A stretch of 6,223 nucleotides of DNA from an uncultured Spirochaetaceae bacterium (lineage in GTDB: Bacteria > Spirochaetota > Spirochaetia > Sphaerochaetales > Sphaerochaetaceae), in assembly GCA_946410375.1 (NCBI GenBank), contig CAMKAB010000055.1, positions 1 through 6,223 of the forward strand. The letters are read 5' to 3'. The position numbers were made by a program, and so were the translations under genes. The notes beneath the pieces are model-generated. The model did no database searches and was not told the DNA's origin. It saw nothing but the letters and a program-made list of their open reading frames with translations. Numbering within the stretch: position 1 is the stretch's first letter; every line of letters begins with the position of its first letter. Shown here one piece after another: positions 4,574-6,223 of this stretch.

Positions 4574-6223
4574 ATGAGTGAAGAAAAGTATAGCGACAGT
4601 GTTTTGGAAGATGAAAATATAGGAAGGGTTACTGCTGATTATAATGAAGAAAGCATAACCGTTATGCACGGACTAGAGGCGGTGAGAAATACTCCGGGTA
4701 TGTATATCGGAACAACCGGACCCGAAGGACTTCATCATATGGTGTATGAAGTTGTGGATAACAGTATTGATGAAGCAGTGGCGGGATACTGTACGGAAAT
4801 AAACATACGCATTGAAAAAGGCAATATTGTCACCGTTGAGGACAACGGACGCGGAATACCCACGGGTATAAATAAGGAAGAGGGAGTCAGCGCTTTGCAG
4901 CTTGCTCTGTGCAATCTTCATGCCGGAGGAAAATTCGGAGACGGCGGATATAAGGTGTCCGGCGGTCTTCACGGAGTCGGTGTGAGCGTGGTTAACGCCC
5001 TTTCCGATCATATGGAAGCCACGGTATATCGCGAAGGGAAAATTTTCAGACAAACGTACAAAACAGGTATTCCGGACGGTCCGGTGACTGTTATCGGAGA
5101 AGCTCCTATCGGAGAGGACGGGCGTCCGAGAACCGGCACCACTATAACATTCCATCCGGATGCAAAAACATCGGAAAGCGACAAGACCCATGTTATGGAA
5201 ACTGATAATTTTGATTTTTCCGTGCTTTGCGAGCGTTTCAGAGAACTCGCTTTCCTTAATAAGGGAATTAAAATAAACGCTTACGACGACAGGCCGGATA
5301 TTTCAGATGCGGATCCTGCGAATCCTGTCGGAGGAACAATAGAGAAACACTTCTGTTTTGAGGGCGGAATAAAGGATTTCGTAACGTATCTTACGAAGAA
5401 CAATAAAAGCATTCCAGAGGGGACGGAACCTGTTTATTTTGAGGGAACGCGCTCAAACGATGCGGGAACTGCTGAGATTGAAATTTCCCTTCAATACACG
5501 GATCGTTATGACGAAAGGATTTACTCATTTGCAAATAATATAAACACCCGCGAGGGCGGACGCCATCAAATAGGCTTTACGAGCGGTCTTTCAGCGGTGT
5601 TTAAAAAGAGAATCACTACGACGGACCATTACAAAAAAGATAAGAAAATAACGGAATTTATTCAAAGCTCGTCATTTTTGGAAGGAATCAACCAGGATGT
5701 TCGCGAGGGACTTACCGGAGTTGTTTCCGTTAAGCTTGCTCATCCGCAGTTTGAGGGACAAACCAAAACAAAACTCGGAAGCACATTTGTGCAGGGCCTT
5801 GTTCAGTCTTTCATAACAGAAAAGCTGAATGATTATTTTGATGAAAATCCTGCTGTGATTGATGTTTTGTTAGACAAGCTTATTAACACGGCAAGAGCGA
5901 GAATAGCCGCTCAGAACGCTCGTGAAAGGGAAAGAAAGAAGTCGGACAACACTTCCCTTCCGAGCAAACTTTCCGATTGTTCCGATAAAGATCCTGCTAA
6001 CAGGGAAATTTTCATCGTTGAGGGAGATTCCGCAGGAGGTTCGGCGAATCAGGGACGAGACAGAAAAACTCAGGCGATTCTTTCACTGTGGGGAAAAATG
6101 CTTAATGTTGAACGTACCCGGGAAGAAAAGGTTGCGAACAATGATAAGCTCCAGCCTATTATTGCAAGCATAGGGGCGGGTCTCGGACCTACGTTCAATA
6201 TAGAAAAAGCCAGATACCATAAA
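4574..6223 (+). CDS. gyrB: DNA gyrase subunit B (3' end outside window)
   Basis: GyrB is the ATPase subunit of gyrase, which introduces negative supercoils with GyrA. The 550 codons present run open to the window edge. The GHKL ATPase domain has E59 (catalytic base position) and N63 in EVVDNSIDEA, D90 in EDNGRGIP, K120 in HAGGKF and the GGLHGVG loop (130-136). The transducer domain carries QTKTKLGS (396-403) with Q396 and K398. The TOPRIM start VEGDSAGGSA (482-491) holds the metal-binding Glu483; the DxD metal motif lies beyond the edge. The Shine-Dalgarno AAGGAA (4562-4567) and the first in-frame ATG fix the start. Relative to E. coli numbering there is a 17-residue N-terminal offset and about 44 extra residues before QTKTK. 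The usual PLRGK is SLWGK here (W506). Divergence from dnaA favours GyrB, but a ParE-type subunit cannot be excluded without the C-terminus. Confidence 0.92.
   Translation, partial: MSEEKYSDSVLEDENIGRVTADYNEESITVMHGLEAVRNTPGMYIGTTGPEGLHHMVYEVVDNSIDEAVAGYCTEINIRIEKGNIVTVEDNGRGIPTGINKEEGVSALQLALCNLHAGGKFGDGGYKVSGGLHGVGVSVVNALSDHMEATVYREGKIFRQTYKTGIPDGPVTVIGEAPIGEDGRPRTGTTITFHPDAKTSESDKTHVMETDNFDFSVLCERFRELAFLNKGIKINAYDDRPDISDADPANPVGGTIEKHFCFEGGIKDFVTYLTKNNKSIPEGTEPVYFEGTRSNDAGTAEIEISLQYTDRYDERIYSFANNINTREGGRHQIGFTSGLSAVFKKRITTTDHYKKDKKITEFIQSSSFLEGINQDVREGLTGVVSVKLAHPQFEGQTKTKLGSTFVQGLVQSFITEKLNDYFDENPAVIDVLLDKLINTARARIAAQNARERERKKSDNTSLPSKLSDCSDKDPANREIFIVEGDSAGGSANQGRDRKTQAILSLWGKMLNVERTREEKVANNDKLQPIIASIGAGLGPTFNIEKARYHK

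Noticed and set aside
4673..5191. 172-codon open frame on the minus strand
   Set aside because: It lies fully inside gyrB, whose plus-strand frame shows clear conserved GHKL ATPase motifs. The antisense product has no recognisable features.
5922..6173. 83-codon plus-strand open frame
   Set aside because: It overlaps the TOPRIM region of gyrB in another frame; the gyrB frame carries VEGDSAGG.

Overview
The window holds the chromosomal replication-initiation neighbourhood of a low-GC bacterium. On the minus strand lie dnaA, dnaN and the 5' part of recF, in the conserved collinear order dnaA-dnaN-recF. A gyrase B gene diverges on the plus strand and runs off the right end. RecF and DnaA look spirochaete-like, most probably Treponema-related: RecF carries the stretch around IPCIVFSHDD, and DnaA carries YNPCLIYGGVGLGKT and FTCDRP. 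This assignment is from memory of the families, not from a search, and is moderate in confidence.

Layout from left to right. Positions 1-143 contain 1.6 copies of an 88-bp direct repeat (55 identical bases, twice). It breaks the recF frame and is probably an assembly-graph artefact at a contig end. The recF reading frame occupies 37-975 and dnaN 1026-2132. A 386-bp AT-rich gap (2133-2518) has the properties of oriC: DnaA boxes of the form TTWTGCACA, trinucleotide runs matching the DnaA-trio consensus, and a 100-bp stretch counted at 86% A+T. dnaA (2519-4132) has an unusually long Asn/Gln/Ser/Thr-rich linker and a variant DNA-binding signature. A 441-bp divergent promoter region (4133-4573) separates dnaA from gyrB, which is partial (550 codons, 4574-6223).

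The genes form one functional set. DnaA binds and opens the origin, DnaN is the sliding clamp loaded there, RecF acts in recombinational repair at gaps and stalled forks, and GyrB is the ATPase subunit of the enzyme that supplies negative supercoils for melting and relieves fork stress. Hand counts of G and C on the plus strand change sign between dnaN (C>G) and dnaA (G>C), although both genes are on the same strand. This independently places the origin in the dnaA-dnaN gap and means dnaA is transcribed toward the origin.

The most interesting structure is inside the origin: two DnaA-box plus DnaA-trio modules that face each other across a short AT-rich core, with a third, repeated module beside the dnaA stop codon. 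No mobile element, CRISPR array, tRNA or rRNA was seen.
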